64,000 nucleotides of DNA. Origin: Caldanaerobius polysaccharolyticus DSM 13641 (GTDB lineage: Bacteria > Bacillota > Thermoanaerobacteria > Thermoanaerobacterales > Caldanaerobiaceae). Below are positions 54,030 through 63,908 of this stretch, in pieces. The stretch spans positions 460,545 to 524,544 of the forward strand of contig NZ_KE386494.1 in the NCBI RefSeq assembly GCF_000427425.1. The letters are read 5' to 3'. The position numbers and the translations under genes were made by a program. How positions within the stretch are numbered: the stretch's first letter is position 1; each line of letters starts with the position of its first letter. The notes beneath the pieces were generated by a model, which saw only the letters and a program-made list of their open reading frames with translations, did not search any database and was not told the origin of the DNA.

Positions 54030-55679
54030 CTATGGCCTCTTATTGTACCTTTCCAGTGCTGCGTTCTCTATCTTTATTGCTTCATCAATGCCCATGCCTT
54101 TTATCGTATTAACGTACTTGTTCCATGTGCTGTCATTGATAGGCTCTTTGCCCATTATAAATTTAGCCATCATTTCTTGTTGATACGTGTTAATCTGATT
54201 CATTATAGATGCCAACCTTTGGCTTTCCTCTTGAGTGGGCGTTATAGGCGGTATACAAAGGGAAGGATCTGCATTTAACCAGGTATTGAACGCTGCATCT
54301 TTCTGCTGCTGATATGTCAACATTTGTTCAAAGTACCTCTTATCTTGATTAAACGCTGCATTAACAGGTGCGGGAGCCCATTGAGCCAGAGCCTGATCTT
54401 GAGATAATCCATTTGGATTTTTAAAAATTATATCTGTATACTTAGGATAACCATTAACCATTTTATAGCTCTGCCCTTCAATGCCAAAATTCAGTAGCAT
54501 ATGGCCTTCTTCGCTGTACCCGTAATCAAGCCATTGCACTGTCTCTTTTACGTGCTTATTCTTGGAACTTATGGCAACACCCTCACCATACGCAGATTTG
54601 CGATTTAAATCCGTAGTAGTATATTGTTTACCTGCTGGGCCAATAGGCCATGGCGCACCTACAAGATCAAAATTTGGTTGCTTTGGTTTCATCAAATTTA
54701 AATATCTACCCATATTACCTATAATTAAACCAAAATACGAACCAGCTAAATTATTCGTGACTTTATAATCAAAAGCTTTTCCATCAGTTGTAGCTATATC
54801 CTGGTCTATCAGCTTCTCTTTATACCACTGAGCCATAGTCTTTAGAAAATCCCTGTAAGCTGGTTGCATAGGTCCGTAATTGACCTTTCCATTGTCCATG
54901 TAAAAGCCATTTAATATTCCCCAGGCAGCAGCAAAATTGCCCAAAGTCGATATGCCAGTTCCCGTAAACGGCACTTCATCTCTTTTCCCATTTCCATTAG
55001 GGTCTTTATCCCTGAATACCACCAACACATTGTGCCAATCCTCTATAGTCTTTGGCACCTGCAATCCTAACTTGTCCAGCCAGTCTTTTCTTAACTGTGG
55101 CCCATAATTAGAATTCATTATAGCTCCGTCGGTACGTATGAAAGGAAACATATATAATGTTCCATCGTCTAACTCCACTTGTTTCCTTACATCAGGATTT
55201 TCTTCTAGTATCTTTTTGAGATTTGGAGCATACTTATCAATTAAATCATTTAATTTTATAATTGAACCATCATTTATCGCTTTTGCCGGCCCTCCAGGAA
55301 TACCCTGCCAGCCATAGTATATCATATCCGGTAAATCATTGGACGCCATCATTAAATTGAATTGCTCATTTTCCTGACCCATTGGAGGATGTAAAAATTT
55401 TATGTGTATTCCTGTACGCCTTTCCATTTCTTGATAAGCTTTTTCCTCACCAAAATCTTTCATAGTAGCTGCCCTTTTGGGATCCATAGGTGCCCAATAC
55501 GTCAATGTAATAGGCTCTTTAACTATGGGAAGCTTTATCTCTGTTATCCTATCGCTTTCACCGCTCTTAGCAGAAGGGCTTTTCTCACCGCTCGATGACT
55601 GCTTGCTGCCACACGCCGTAAAAACTGAAAGGGTGAACACAAAACATAATAGTACAATTAAAATCTTTTTCAATCTCAT
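54030..55679 (-). CDS. ABC transporter solute-binding lipoprotein (second copy)
   Basis: About 549 residues from ATG 55679 (AAAGGAG upstream; the longer frame starts 8 codons earlier). The signal peptide ends in VFTAC, a lipobox. The mature part has LTYWAPMDPKRAATMKDFGEEKAYQEMERRTGIHIKF, the shape of the large LplA-type oligosaccharide-binding proteins used with YtcP/LplB/LplC-type permeases. It is closely similar along its whole length to the adjacent protein at 55726 (nearly identical C-terminus INTYQQEMMAKFIMGKEPIND), so the pair is a tandem duplication. Confidence 0.9.
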   Translation of the reverse strand: MRLKKILIVLLCFVFTLSVFTACGSKQSSSGEKSPSAKSGESDRITEIKLPIVKEPITLTYWAPMDPKRAATMKDFGEEKAYQEMERRTGIHIKFLHPPMGQENEQFNLMMASNDLPDMIYYGWQGIPGGPAKAINDGSIIKLNDLIDKYAPNLKKILEENPDVRKQVELDDGTLYMFPFIRTDGAIMNSNYGPQLRKDWLDKLGLQVPKTIEDWHNVLVVFRDKDPNGNGKRDEVPFTGTGISTLGNFAAAWGILNGFYMDNGKVNYGPMQPAYRDFLKTMAQWYKEKLIDQDIATTDGKAFDYKVTNNLAGSYFGLIIGNMGRYLNLMKPKQPNFDLVGAPWPIGPAGKQYTTTDLNRKSAYGEGVAISSKNKHVKETVQWLDYGYSEEGHMLLNFGIEGQSYKMVNGYPKYTDIIFKNPNGLSQDQALAQWAPAPVNAAFNQDKRYFEQMLTYQQQKDAAFNTWLNADPSLCIPPITPTQEESQRLASIMNQINTYQQEMMAKFIMGKEPINDSTWNKYVNTIKGMGIDEAIKIENAALERYNKRP

Positions 55680-55725
55680 ATGGTATCTCTCCTTTATGTG
55701 CATTATTACTATTTATCCATAATTT

Positions 55726-57387
55726 TTATGGCCTCTTATTGTACCTTTCCAGTGCTGCGTTCTCGATTTTTATTGCTTCATCTATGCCCATGCCTTTTAT
55801 CGTGTTTACGTATTTACTCCATGTGCTGTCATTAATCGTCTCTTTGCCCATTATAAACTTACCCATCATTTCCTGTTGATACGTGTTGATTTGATTCATT
55901 ATGGAAGCAAGTCTTTGACTTTCTTCTTGAGTAGGCATTATGGGCGGTAATGCAAGAGACGTATCTACATTTAACCATGCATTCATCGCTGCATCTTTCT
56001 GTTGTTGAGTTCTTAACATCTGCTCATAGTACCTCTTATCCTGATCCATAGGACCGTTGGATATTGAAATAGCCCATTGTGCTAAAGCCTGATCAGGAGC
56101 CAAACCATCGGGATTTTTAAAAATTACATCTGTAAAGGTAGGATAACCATTGACCATTTTATAGCTCTGTCCCTCAATACCAAAATTAAGGAGCATATGG
56201 CCTTCTTCGCTGTACCCGTAATCAAGCCATTGCACTGTCTCTTTTAAATGCTTATTCTTGGAACTTATGGCAGCTCCGTAGCTAAACCCTTTAATGTCTA
56301 AATACGCAGTAGTATAAGCTTTACCCGCAGGGCCCACAGGCCATGGAGCACCGACCAGATCAAAAGTTGGCTGTTTTTGCTTCATAAGAGACAGGTACCT
56401 GCCCATGTTGCCCATAACCGCACCAAAATACGAACCTGCAAGATTATTTGTAATCTTATAATCAAAAGCCTTATTGTCGTTGGTAGCTATATCCTGGTCT
56501 ATGAGCTTTTCCTTATACCACTGAGCCATAGTCTTTAGAAAATCCCTGTAAGCTGGTTGTATAGGCCCGTAATTGACCTTTCCATTGTCCATGTAAAAGC
56601 CATTTAATATACCCCAAGCTGGCGCAAAATTGCCCAAATCCATTATACCCTGACCATTAGAGCCTCTACCTGTGAAAGGTATCTCGTCCTTTTTCCCATT
56701 GCCATTGGGATCTTTATCTCTAAATGCTACCAGCACGTTGTACCAATCATCTATGGTCTTGGGGACCTGTAGACTCAACTTGTCCAGCCAGTCTTTTCTA
56801 AACTGCGGGCCTGAATTAGCATTTATCGGAGCACCTGCACTGCGTATATATGGAAACGCGTATATCGTGCCATCGTCCAGCTCCACCTGCTTTCTTATAT
56901 CAGGGTTTTCTTGAAGTATCTTTCTGAGATTAGGGGCATATTTCTCTATGAGATCATTTAATTTTATAATGGAGCCATCGTTTAGAGCCTTTGCCGGTCC
57001 TCCAGAAACACTGCCCCAGTTGTAATATATGATATCTGGCAGATCGTTGGACGCCATCATCAAATTAAACTGATCGCTTTCCTGACCTATTGGTGGATGC
57101 AAAAACTTTATGTGAATCCCTGTACGCTTTTCTATCTCCTGATAAGCTTTTATTCCATTATAATCCTTCATAGTAGCTGACATCTTTGCATCCATAGGCA
57201 CCCAATACGTCAACGTAAGCGGCTCTTTAACTATTGGAAGCTTTATCTCCGTTATCTTATCGCTTTCACCGCTCTTGGCAGAAGAGCTCTTACCGCCGCT
57301 TGATGACTGCTTGCTGCTACACGCCGTAAACACTGAAAGTGTGAAAATTACACACAACGCTATAATTAACGCTCTTTTAATCTTCAT
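55726..57387 (-). CDS. ABC transporter solute-binding lipoprotein (first copy)
   Basis: About 553 residues from ATG 57387 (AGGGGGAGA upstream; a GTG two codons earlier is too close to it). Lipobox VFTAC follows the signal peptide. It binds an oligosaccharide outside the cell for the permease pair just upstream. The differences from the second copy cluster in the middle (for example SAGAPINANSGPQFRKDW against TDGAIMNSNYGPQLRKDW), so the two may prefer different glycans. No ATPase gene is present; a shared MsmX-type ATPase elsewhere is likely. Confidence 0.9.
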   Translation of the reverse strand: MKIKRALIIALCVIFTLSVFTACSSKQSSSGGKSSSAKSGESDKITEIKLPIVKEPLTLTYWVPMDAKMSATMKDYNGIKAYQEIEKRTGIHIKFLHPPIGQESDQFNLMMASNDLPDIIYYNWGSVSGGPAKALNDGSIIKLNDLIEKYAPNLRKILQENPDIRKQVELDDGTIYAFPYIRSAGAPINANSGPQFRKDWLDKLSLQVPKTIDDWYNVLVAFRDKDPNGNGKKDEIPFTGRGSNGQGIMDLGNFAPAWGILNGFYMDNGKVNYGPIQPAYRDFLKTMAQWYKEKLIDQDIATNDNKAFDYKITNNLAGSYFGAVMGNMGRYLSLMKQKQPTFDLVGAPWPVGPAGKAYTTAYLDIKGFSYGAAISSKNKHLKETVQWLDYGYSEEGHMLLNFGIEGQSYKMVNGYPTFTDVIFKNPDGLAPDQALAQWAISISNGPMDQDKRYYEQMLRTQQQKDAAMNAWLNVDTSLALPPIMPTQEESQRLASIMNQINTYQQEMMGKFIMGKETINDSTWSKYVNTIKGMGIDEAIKIENAALERYNKRP

Positions 57388-57417
57388 TTGCACATCTCCC
57401 CCTCTTTGCTTTTTTCT

Positions 57418-58296
57418 TTACTCTTTTATCGCTCCTATCATTACTCCCTTTACGAAGTACTTCTGTATAAACGGGTATATCAGCAATATAGGTACTGTTG
57501 ATACAACCACCGTAGCGTACTTCACGTTCTCGCTGATCGGCAGTGTATCCTGCACTATACCCGTCGTCATGGAATCCGTGCTATTGGCTATAAGTATGTC
57601 CCTCAACACCAGCTGTATGGGATATAAGCTCTTATCCCTCAGGTATATCAGCGCATTGAAAAAGTTGTTCCAGTGCCCTACACCGTAAAACAGTATCATC
57701 ACCGCTACCACCGGCATGGACAGCGGTATCACTATCCTGAACAATATGGTAAAGTCGTTGGCTCCGTCTAACCTCGCCGACTCTATCAGGCTGTCAGGTA
57801 TACCCTGAAACGCCGTCCTCATTATTATCAGGTTCCACACGCTTATGGCTCCGGGTATTATCATCGCCCACATGGTGTTCACCATGTTCAGGCTTTTTAC
57901 CAGCAAAAACGTAGGTATCAACCCACCATGAAAGAACATAGTAAAAGCTATTATAAACATGAATACGTCTCTTCCGTACAGGTCTTTCCTGGATAAGGCA
58001 TACGCACCTAACGACGTCAGCAATATGTTTAATGTGGTACCCGCTACCACGTATATGAGGGTATTCTTGTACCCTATCGCTATCATCTCGTTCTTGAACA
58101 CCATCCCGTATGCCCCTAATTGAAAGCCTTTGGGCCACAAGAGTATGGACCCGCTCTGCATGACTTTTACGGGATCACTCACTGACGCAAATACCACGTA
58201 CAGAAAGGGATACAACGTAACTACCGTGATTATAAATAATATCAACGCATTCACCGCATCAAATATTGTCTCCCCCACACTCTGCTTTATCTTCAA
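57418..58296 (-). CDS. Carbohydrate ABC transporter permease (LplC/YtcP-like)
   Basis: A 292-residue membrane protein with six hydrophobic segments. The EAA-type loop (SARLDGANDFTILFRIVIPLSMPVVAVM, about 185-212) contacts the ATPase. The ending FIQKYFVKGVMIGAIKE is typical of this permease family. The start is a TTG at 58296 with GAGGGGGTG upstream. It pairs with the permease gene 12 nt upstream. Confidence 0.92.
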   Translation of the reverse strand: MKIKQSVGETIFDAVNALILFIITVVTLYPFLYVVFASVSDPVKVMQSGSILLWPKGFQLGAYGMVFKNEMIAIGYKNTLIYVVAGTTLNILLTSLGAYALSRKDLYGRDVFMFIIAFTMFFHGGLIPTFLLVKSLNMVNTMWAMIIPGAISVWNLIIMRTAFQGIPDSLIESARLDGANDFTILFRIVIPLSMPVVAVMILFYGVGHWNNFFNALIYLRDKSLYPIQLVLRDILIANSTDSMTTGIVQDTLPISENVKYATVVVSTVPILLIYPFIQKYFVKGVMIGAIKE

Positions 58297-58308
58297 GCTT
58301 TCACCCCC

Positions 58309-59262
58309 TCACCACAGGCTGTTCTCGGTCAGCATCCTGCTTATCTTGTTGACCACGATAACTAAAATAAAGCTTATCACTGAGTTAAACAGACCCACTG
58401 CTGTGGAGTAGCTGTAGTCCATCATCAGTATTCCTTGCCTGTACACAAAAGTGGATATCACGTCTGCCGTGTCGTAAATAGTAGGATTGTATATGAGGAT
58501 GATTTTCTGGAAATCCGCTGACATTATGGCGCCAAACCTCAGTATGAGCATTATAACTATCGTGGGCAGTATACCAGGCAGTGTGACGTGTATCATCTGT
58601 TTCCACCTTCCTGCCCCGTCTATCTTAGCCGCTTCATAAAGCTGGGGATCTATGTTGGACAGTGCTGCCAGGTATATTATTGAGCCCCATCCTACACCCT
58701 GCCATATACCTGACCCTACGTATATGGTCCTGAACCACTGGGGCATGGTCATAAAGGGTATTCTCTGCAATCCCAGCATGGCCAGTATATCGTTTATCAG
58801 TCCATCCCTGGATGTAAACTCCAGTATTATGCCTGCTATTACCACGATGGATATGAAATGGGGCAGATAGCTTATGGTCTGCACCGTGCGCTTGTAGATC
58901 TGGTTTTTTACTTCGTTTAGGAGCAAGGCCAGTATTATAGGTGCAGGAAAGCCAAATATAATATCGTACACGTTAAGCAAGATGGTGTTTCGCAAAAGCC
59001 TCCAAAAGTAATAGCTGTGGAAGAACGCATTGAAATGGCTAAAGCCAGCCCAGGGACTTCCCAGTATGCCTTTTGCAGGGCTGAAGTTTTTAAAGGCGAT
59101 TATAGCACCGTACATGGGGACGTAATTGAATATGATGAAGTAAGTCAATACCGGCAGCAGCATAATGTAGACGTATTTGTTTTTGTACCACTGCTTTTTG
59201 AGGAACTTCAGGCGCTGGGCTGTTGTAACAGACTGCTTAGTTGTGGAAACCTTTGCCTCCAT
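58309..59262 (-). CDS. Carbohydrate ABC transporter permease (LplB-like)
   Basis: 317 residues. The N-terminal basic segment (LKKQWYKNKYVYIMLLPVLTYFIIFNYVPMYG) is typical of LplB-type permeases, followed by about six membrane segments and the EAA loop (AAKIDGAGRWKQMIHVTLPGILPTIVIMLIL). First gene of the transporter operon, RBS GAGAGGAGGT. The preceding gap holds a promoter and a small hairpin. Confidence 0.92.
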   Translation of the reverse strand: MEAKVSTTKQSVTTAQRLKFLKKQWYKNKYVYIMLLPVLTYFIIFNYVPMYGAIIAFKNFSPAKGILGSPWAGFSHFNAFFHSYYFWRLLRNTILLNVYDIIFGFPAPIILALLLNEVKNQIYKRTVQTISYLPHFISIVVIAGIILEFTSRDGLINDILAMLGLQRIPFMTMPQWFRTIYVGSGIWQGVGWGSIIYLAALSNIDPQLYEAAKIDGAGRWKQMIHVTLPGILPTIVIMLILRFGAIMSADFQKIILIYNPTIYDTADVISTFVYRQGILMMDYSYSTAVGLFNSVISFILVIVVNKISRMLTENSLW

Positions 59263-59354
59263 TAAATACCTCCTCTCTTTGTTGTAAAATAATAAAAATA
59301 TAACACCTCCTCACATAAATTATGTGGTTTTTTCATTGTTCATTTGTAATTTTT

Positions 59355-59383
59355 ATTGTATTCTTTCATTTATTTTTTGTAAA
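59355..59383 (-). promoter_or_regulatory. Promoter of the transporter operon
   Basis: TTTACA (59378-59383), 17 nt, TACAAT (59355-59360) on the minus strand, about 90 nt before the permease ATG. Downstream in the leader CACATAATTTATGTG (59313-59327) forms a 7-bp hairpin. The AraC-type regulator gene ends 78 nt upstream. Confidence 0.6.
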
Positions 59384-59461
59384 TCAATATTTTTTCACAT
59401 CCATATTATAAATTTAACAGTGTAAAAACGATTTCTCTTAAATAAAAAATGGACAGAAAGC

Positions 59462-61735
59462 CTATAGACTGGCTCTAAACTGTCCAGGAGTGATGCCTTC
59501 GTATTTTTTAAAGACTTTTATAAACGTATTAACATTCTCGAAGCCTGATTTATACGCTACATCTTTAATCCTGCAATTACTATTTGAGAGGAGACTTTTA
59601 GCTCTTTCAATGCGCTTTTTGTTCAGATAATCTATGTAGTTAAATCCAGCATGTTCCTTGAAAAACCGGCTCAGATACTGACTGGATAAATTAAAATGTT
59701 CTGCTACCTTGTCAAGGCTTATGTCGATATCTGTAAAATTACCGTCGATATAGCTGATTATCTCTTCAAAAAGCTTTTTGTTTCCTTTTTTACGGCTATT
59801 TACATTTATACAAATGTTCTCAACAAGAGCTTTTATTTTTTCTATAGAGCATTTTATGCTACCGCATATTAAAAAATCGCTATGGGTATCAAAAATATTA
59901 TACATGCCAAATGCGTTTATCTCATAAGCTGCTTTTAATACCGTGCTATAGATATCGTAAACAAAATACTTCATCATCTGCAGAGAAAGGCGCTTTTCAC
60001 ATATATTTTCCCTATACAGTTCATCTATAATCTGCATTGCGTGAATATCGTCTCCAGCTTTTATACAATTGGTCAGGGATATCTCTTTTTGAACAGGAAA
60101 ATCATATATAACATTTTCTACTTTTATATCTTCATAAAATAAAATATCCATTCCTTTTAATATAGCATAATCAAGGGCAATCCTGGCTTCTTCGTATGAT
60201 GTTGCTATGTTTTTATAATCGAGGTATATATTCCCTACGCCGATATTTACTTTAAAATGCAGTTCTGATTCCACAAATTCTTTAACTTCTTGAGAGAAAA
60301 CGCCTAAATCCCCTCTACATGCCTCTACGTCACCGTCTTGGGTGAAAATTACCCCTATCAATCCACCGCTTAGTTCCATTATATAACCTGCACCAATGCG
60401 GTTAAGCGCATCTTCTATATTCCTCATAACGGTAAGCCTCAGCAATCCCATTTCTACATCTGTTCCTTGGGAGGCATCTTTAAAATTCAAATTTACCAAA
60501 ATCACTGAAAAAAGATCAAAATTTAAATCTATATCAGTATTTTTTGACAGCTCTTCCAATGGCACATTTAAAATAGAGCCATTCAATAATCTCATAAGCA
60601 AATCCTGCCTAAACACAGGTTTATATTTTTTTATTTCCTCTTTATAAGCTGCAATATCGCTATAGGATTTTCGTATAACACTGTATATGGTTTTATAATC
60701 ATCGTATTTATCGTCTGGCAACACACTTAACCTATCGCTATTTATATAAGAAAGTATTTCTTTTACAGGTTTATAACTTTTACCGGCAATGTAATACGAT
60801 ATAATGAGGCCGATAAATGCACAAAATAACACCAGACCTACAGTAAATTCCTTTACCCCTTTGACCTGTTTCATAAATACATTCAACGGCGTAATTGTAA
60901 TATACTTCCATTTATTGTATGACGATGTAACGTATGAAATAACCGCGTTATTTCTAACATAATCAATAGTCTGAGAAGCGTTTGCAGTACCAGTGTTCCC
61001 ATCAATAACCCTTGCGTAAATACCTCTTTTGTCATTAGTACTTATAACGTTTCCTTGAGAATCTAAAATGTAATAGTAACCCTTGCTGTCTTTTACTAGT
61101 CGGGACATCAAGGTAGAATATTGATTCTCGCCTATAAAAACTATTAATGAACCGAATTCATTGCTTTCATTCTGTGGAAGTGACTGTAAATATGTGATCT
61201 CTTTGCTGTTCCTGCTATCCACCGCAATATCTTGCGAAGGCACATAATGCTTATAATGATATTGATCTAACAACTGCTTCCACTCTTTATACGACATGCC
61301 TTTGTATTTATATACGGCGTTGTAAAACATATAAGGCGTGTACATTCCACTGCTGGATACGATAACTCCATTTTTCTTGGAATAAATAAAAATATCGTCT
61401 AAAAAATTATTAGGAGCTCTATACACAGCTAAATCCTTGATAACATCCATAATCAACAAGCGGGTGTCCACGTCCATAGGACCGCTATTGTATAAAAAGC
61501 TCCTTATCCTGGGATTGGACGACAACTCAAACGAAAGTTTATCTAACTCTTTTGCCCTCACGTCTATGACGTCAGCTGCTTGTCGCAGCATCGTCATATT
61601 TTCTCTCTTAACAGCTGTTTCCACGATGCTCGAAGTCTTTATATAATTGATGGTACCTATTATAGATATAGGGATGATCAAGATCAAGACGTAAGAAAAA
61701 AATATCTTGTAAAAAGTTTTTATCTTCCGAGTCAT
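59462..61735 (-). CDS. Membrane-anchored AraC-family regulator
   Basis: 757 residues. A first membrane helix (about 11-30, FFSYVLILIIPISIIGTINYI) and a second (about 300-320, GLVLFCAFIGLIISYYIAG) flank an extracellular Cache-like sensor of about 270 residues. A cytoplasmic linker with a degenerate cyclase-like region follows. The C-terminus is an AraC helix-turn-helix pair (ISLDKVAEHFNLSSQYLSRFFKEHAGFNYIDYLNKKRIERAKSLL, VAYKSGFENVNTFIKVFKKYEG). This one-component design is common beside LplABC-type transporters, so it probably activates the adjacent operon in response to an external glycan or its binding protein. Confidence 0.9.
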   Translation of the reverse strand: MTRKIKTFYKIFFSYVLILIIPISIIGTINYIKTSSIVETAVKRENMTMLRQAADVIDVRAKELDKLSFELSSNPRIRSFLYNSGPMDVDTRLLIMDVIKDLAVYRAPNNFLDDIFIYSKKNGVIVSSSGMYTPYMFYNAVYKYKGMSYKEWKQLLDQYHYKHYVPSQDIAVDSRNSKEITYLQSLPQNESNEFGSLIVFIGENQYSTLMSRLVKDSKGYYYILDSQGNVISTNDKRGIYARVIDGNTGTANASQTIDYVRNNAVISYVTSSYNKWKYITITPLNVFMKQVKGVKEFTVGLVLFCAFIGLIISYYIAGKSYKPVKEILSYINSDRLSVLPDDKYDDYKTIYSVIRKSYSDIAAYKEEIKKYKPVFRQDLLMRLLNGSILNVPLEELSKNTDIDLNFDLFSVILVNLNFKDASQGTDVEMGLLRLTVMRNIEDALNRIGAGYIMELSGGLIGVIFTQDGDVEACRGDLGVFSQEVKEFVESELHFKVNIGVGNIYLDYKNIATSYEEARIALDYAILKGMDILFYEDIKVENVIYDFPVQKEISLTNCIKAGDDIHAMQIIDELYRENICEKRLSLQMMKYFVYDIYSTVLKAAYEINAFGMYNIFDTHSDFLICGSIKCSIEKIKALVENICINVNSRKKGNKKLFEEIISYIDGNFTDIDISLDKVAEHFNLSSQYLSRFFKEHAGFNYIDYLNKKRIERAKSLLSNSNCRIKDVAYKSGFENVNTFIKVFKKYEGITPGQFRASL

Positions 61736-61800
61736 ACCTTTCCGATTCCCCCTTTTGGCATGTCGCCCGTTGACGGAAAAACTATTTTCTCTATTTATCT

Positions 61801-62523
61801 CTATTTATTATTATAAAAAAAATCTATAGCCTTCTGATGCGCCATATTTTCCACTTCATCATCTAGGGGTATAAGTTCATTTATTCCATGCCTGGCTAAA
61901 GCGCGAGAAATCAGCATATCAGTCAGCACAGGGTTTTTAGGAAGTAATGGGCCATGTATATAAGTCCCAAAAACATTTTTGTAAACAGCACCTTCATACC
62001 CATCAATGCCATTGTTGCCATTACCTACTAATACCTTCCCTAGCGGCTTTACCTTATCTCCTAGATACGTCCTACCCGAATGATTTTCAAAACCCACTAT
62101 CATCTCCCCGGAATCCAGTTGTACCACCACATTGCCTACAAGGCGATCTTTCCCACTCTCTGTATATACATCTAATAATCCCATTCCAGGTATTACAGTG
62201 CCATTCTGAGCTCTATAATAATTACCTAATAATTGATATGAACCGCAAACAGCCAGTATGACAACCCCGTTCTCCGCAGCATCTTTAAGGGAAGGGGCTT
62301 TGACGTTAAGAAGATCTTCTGACATAAGGTTTTGCTCCTTATCCTGCCCCCCTCCCATAAATACTATATCATAGTCATTGAAATCCACATTATCTCCAAT
62401 GCCCACCTTATCAACTAATACATCTATTCCTCTCCATTGGCAACGTTTTTCAATGGCTATCACGTTTCCTCTATCGCCGTACAGGTTCATGAGGTCAGGA
62501 TATAGATAGCATAATTTTAACAA
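61801..62523 (-). CDS. gatD: GatD, lipid II isoglutaminyl synthase glutaminase subunit
   Basis: About 240 residues from TTG 62523 (GGGAGG 6-7 nt upstream, 2 nt after the murT stop). The longer frame would start inside murT. Class-I amidotransferase of the CobQ-like type: YPDLMNLYGDRGNV, DYDIVFMGGGQDKEQNLMSEDL, catalytic Cys in VILAVCGSYQLLGNYY, and His in GTYIHGPLLPKNP. It supplies ammonia to MurT for amidation of the D-Glu alpha-carboxyl of lipid II. Confidence 0.9.
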   Translation of the reverse strand: MLKLCYLYPDLMNLYGDRGNVIAIEKRCQWRGIDVLVDKVGIGDNVDFNDYDIVFMGGGQDKEQNLMSEDLLNVKAPSLKDAAENGVVILAVCGSYQLLGNYYRAQNGTVIPGMGLLDVYTESGKDRLVGNVVVQLDSGEMIVGFENHSGRTYLGDKVKPLGKVLVGNGNNGIDGYEGAVYKNVFGTYIHGPLLPKNPVLTDMLISRALARHGINELIPLDDEVENMAHQKAIDFFYNNK

Positions 62524-62525
62524 AT

Positions 62526-63908
62526 CTATCCCTCCCAAAAGGGTTTCGCGTAACCGGATTTTTCCAACATTCTCCTTAACTCCAACATACAGGTGTAAGT
62601 AGGCAATACAAACAACACATCTCCCTCAGGGACTCTTGAAATAGCTTCTCTCAAAGCCTTTTCCATATCGTTTATAGTAATTACCTCGCTCTCCACTTCC
62701 GCGTACTTAAGCCTAAGGGTCAATTCCTGAGCCCTCCTGCCAGTAGTGACAATCTCTTTGAGACCCTTCATAAGCGCTAGTTCCTCAAAATCTACATCCC
62801 ATATCCATGACACATCCGTTCCGTCAGCGTACTTATCGTTCAACGCCAACAACAGATGTTTATTCCCTTCCAAGGAGGCTATAGTGTTTATTACCTGATT
62901 GTAACCAGCGGGATTTTTTACCAGAAAAAACATCACTCTTTTATTGCCTACCTCAACAATTTCTCCGCGCCCAAAAGACGTTTTGTTCTGGGCCAAGCCA
63001 TCTCTGATCACTTCAGGCTCTACTTGGAACACACTAGCTACCGCCACAGCTGCCAACGCATTGTATACATTGTACATCCCCACCATGGGTACGTAAATGT
63101 CCAAGTCTTTTTTAAAACACTTTACAGCTAAATGAGAACCTGATATATCTCTGTCCACCAGTTTTAATAGGGATACATCAGGTTCTGGCCTGCTATGGCC
63201 ACACTCTGGACATTTGTACTCTCCTAAATGAGAGTACACATACCTTATGTATATATACTCCGAACCGCAATTGTCACATATCTGAACGTCCAGATCTTCT
63301 CTTTGCCCCTCAGAAATATCCCTATCGTCTACCCCAAAGAATATGCTATTGGCGTGATACCTGCTCAACCCTGCTACCCTAGGGTCATCGGCGTTTAGTA
63401 CGATTTTACATTCCCTTGATAGCTTTTTTAAACCTTTATCTATTAGATATAATGTCCTATCGATCTCAGTATACCTGTCCAATTGATCTCTAAAGAGGTT
63501 TGTCACAACTACCGCATGGGGTTTAATCTCTTTACACGCTAGGGGCATAGTGGCTTCATCCACTTCTAATAGCAATATGTCACCTTTAGGTTTCCCTAAA
63601 AAGCTACAGCCATTCAATACCGACGTAGTCAAACCCGATATAAGGTTAGCACCGCTCACATTATTTAGCACTTTATATCCATTTCTCTCAAATATGCTTT
63701 TGATCATCCTGCAGGTAGTAGTTTTACCATTGGTTCCCGTCACAATAATGCGACCTTTGGTAAACCTGCCTGCCAGCTTTTCCAATAGATGCGGATCTAT
63801 TTTTCGCACTATTTTCCCTGGCAGACTAGTGCCACCACGTCCTATAGCCCTGAGAAATCTTTGAGTGAACTTTCCAACTATAATAGCAAAAATAAGCCTC
63901 AGATCCAC
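62526..63908 (-). CDS. murT: MurT, lipid II isoglutaminyl synthase ligase subunit
   Basis: About 460 residues from GTG 63908 (TATGGAG upstream), preferred because it restores the usual MurT start LRLIFAIIVGKFTQRFLRAIGRGGTSLPGK; an ATG at 63983 would add 25 hydrophobic residues. Mur-ligase P-loop VTGTNGKTTT, a zinc ribbon of two Cys pairs (CDNC and CPEC) characteristic of MurT, and a C-terminal DUF1727-type domain (LFVLPTYTCMLELRRML). With GatD it converts D-Glu to D-iGln in lipid II, needed for efficient cross-linking. A plausible AT-rich promoter lies in 63915-63960. Confidence 0.9.
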   Translation of the reverse strand: MDLRLIFAIIVGKFTQRFLRAIGRGGTSLPGKIVRKIDPHLLEKLAGRFTKGRIIVTGTNGKTTTCRMIKSIFERNGYKVLNNVSGANLISGLTTSVLNGCSFLGKPKGDILLLEVDEATMPLACKEIKPHAVVVTNLFRDQLDRYTEIDRTLYLIDKGLKKLSRECKIVLNADDPRVAGLSRYHANSIFFGVDDRDISEGQREDLDVQICDNCGSEYIYIRYVYSHLGEYKCPECGHSRPEPDVSLLKLVDRDISGSHLAVKCFKKDLDIYVPMVGMYNVYNALAAVAVASVFQVEPEVIRDGLAQNKTSFGRGEIVEVGNKRVMFFLVKNPAGYNQVINTIASLEGNKHLLLALNDKYADGTDVSWIWDVDFEELALMKGLKEIVTTGRRAQELTLRLKYAEVESEVITINDMEKALREAISRVPEGDVLFVLPTYTCMLELRRMLEKSGYAKPFWEG

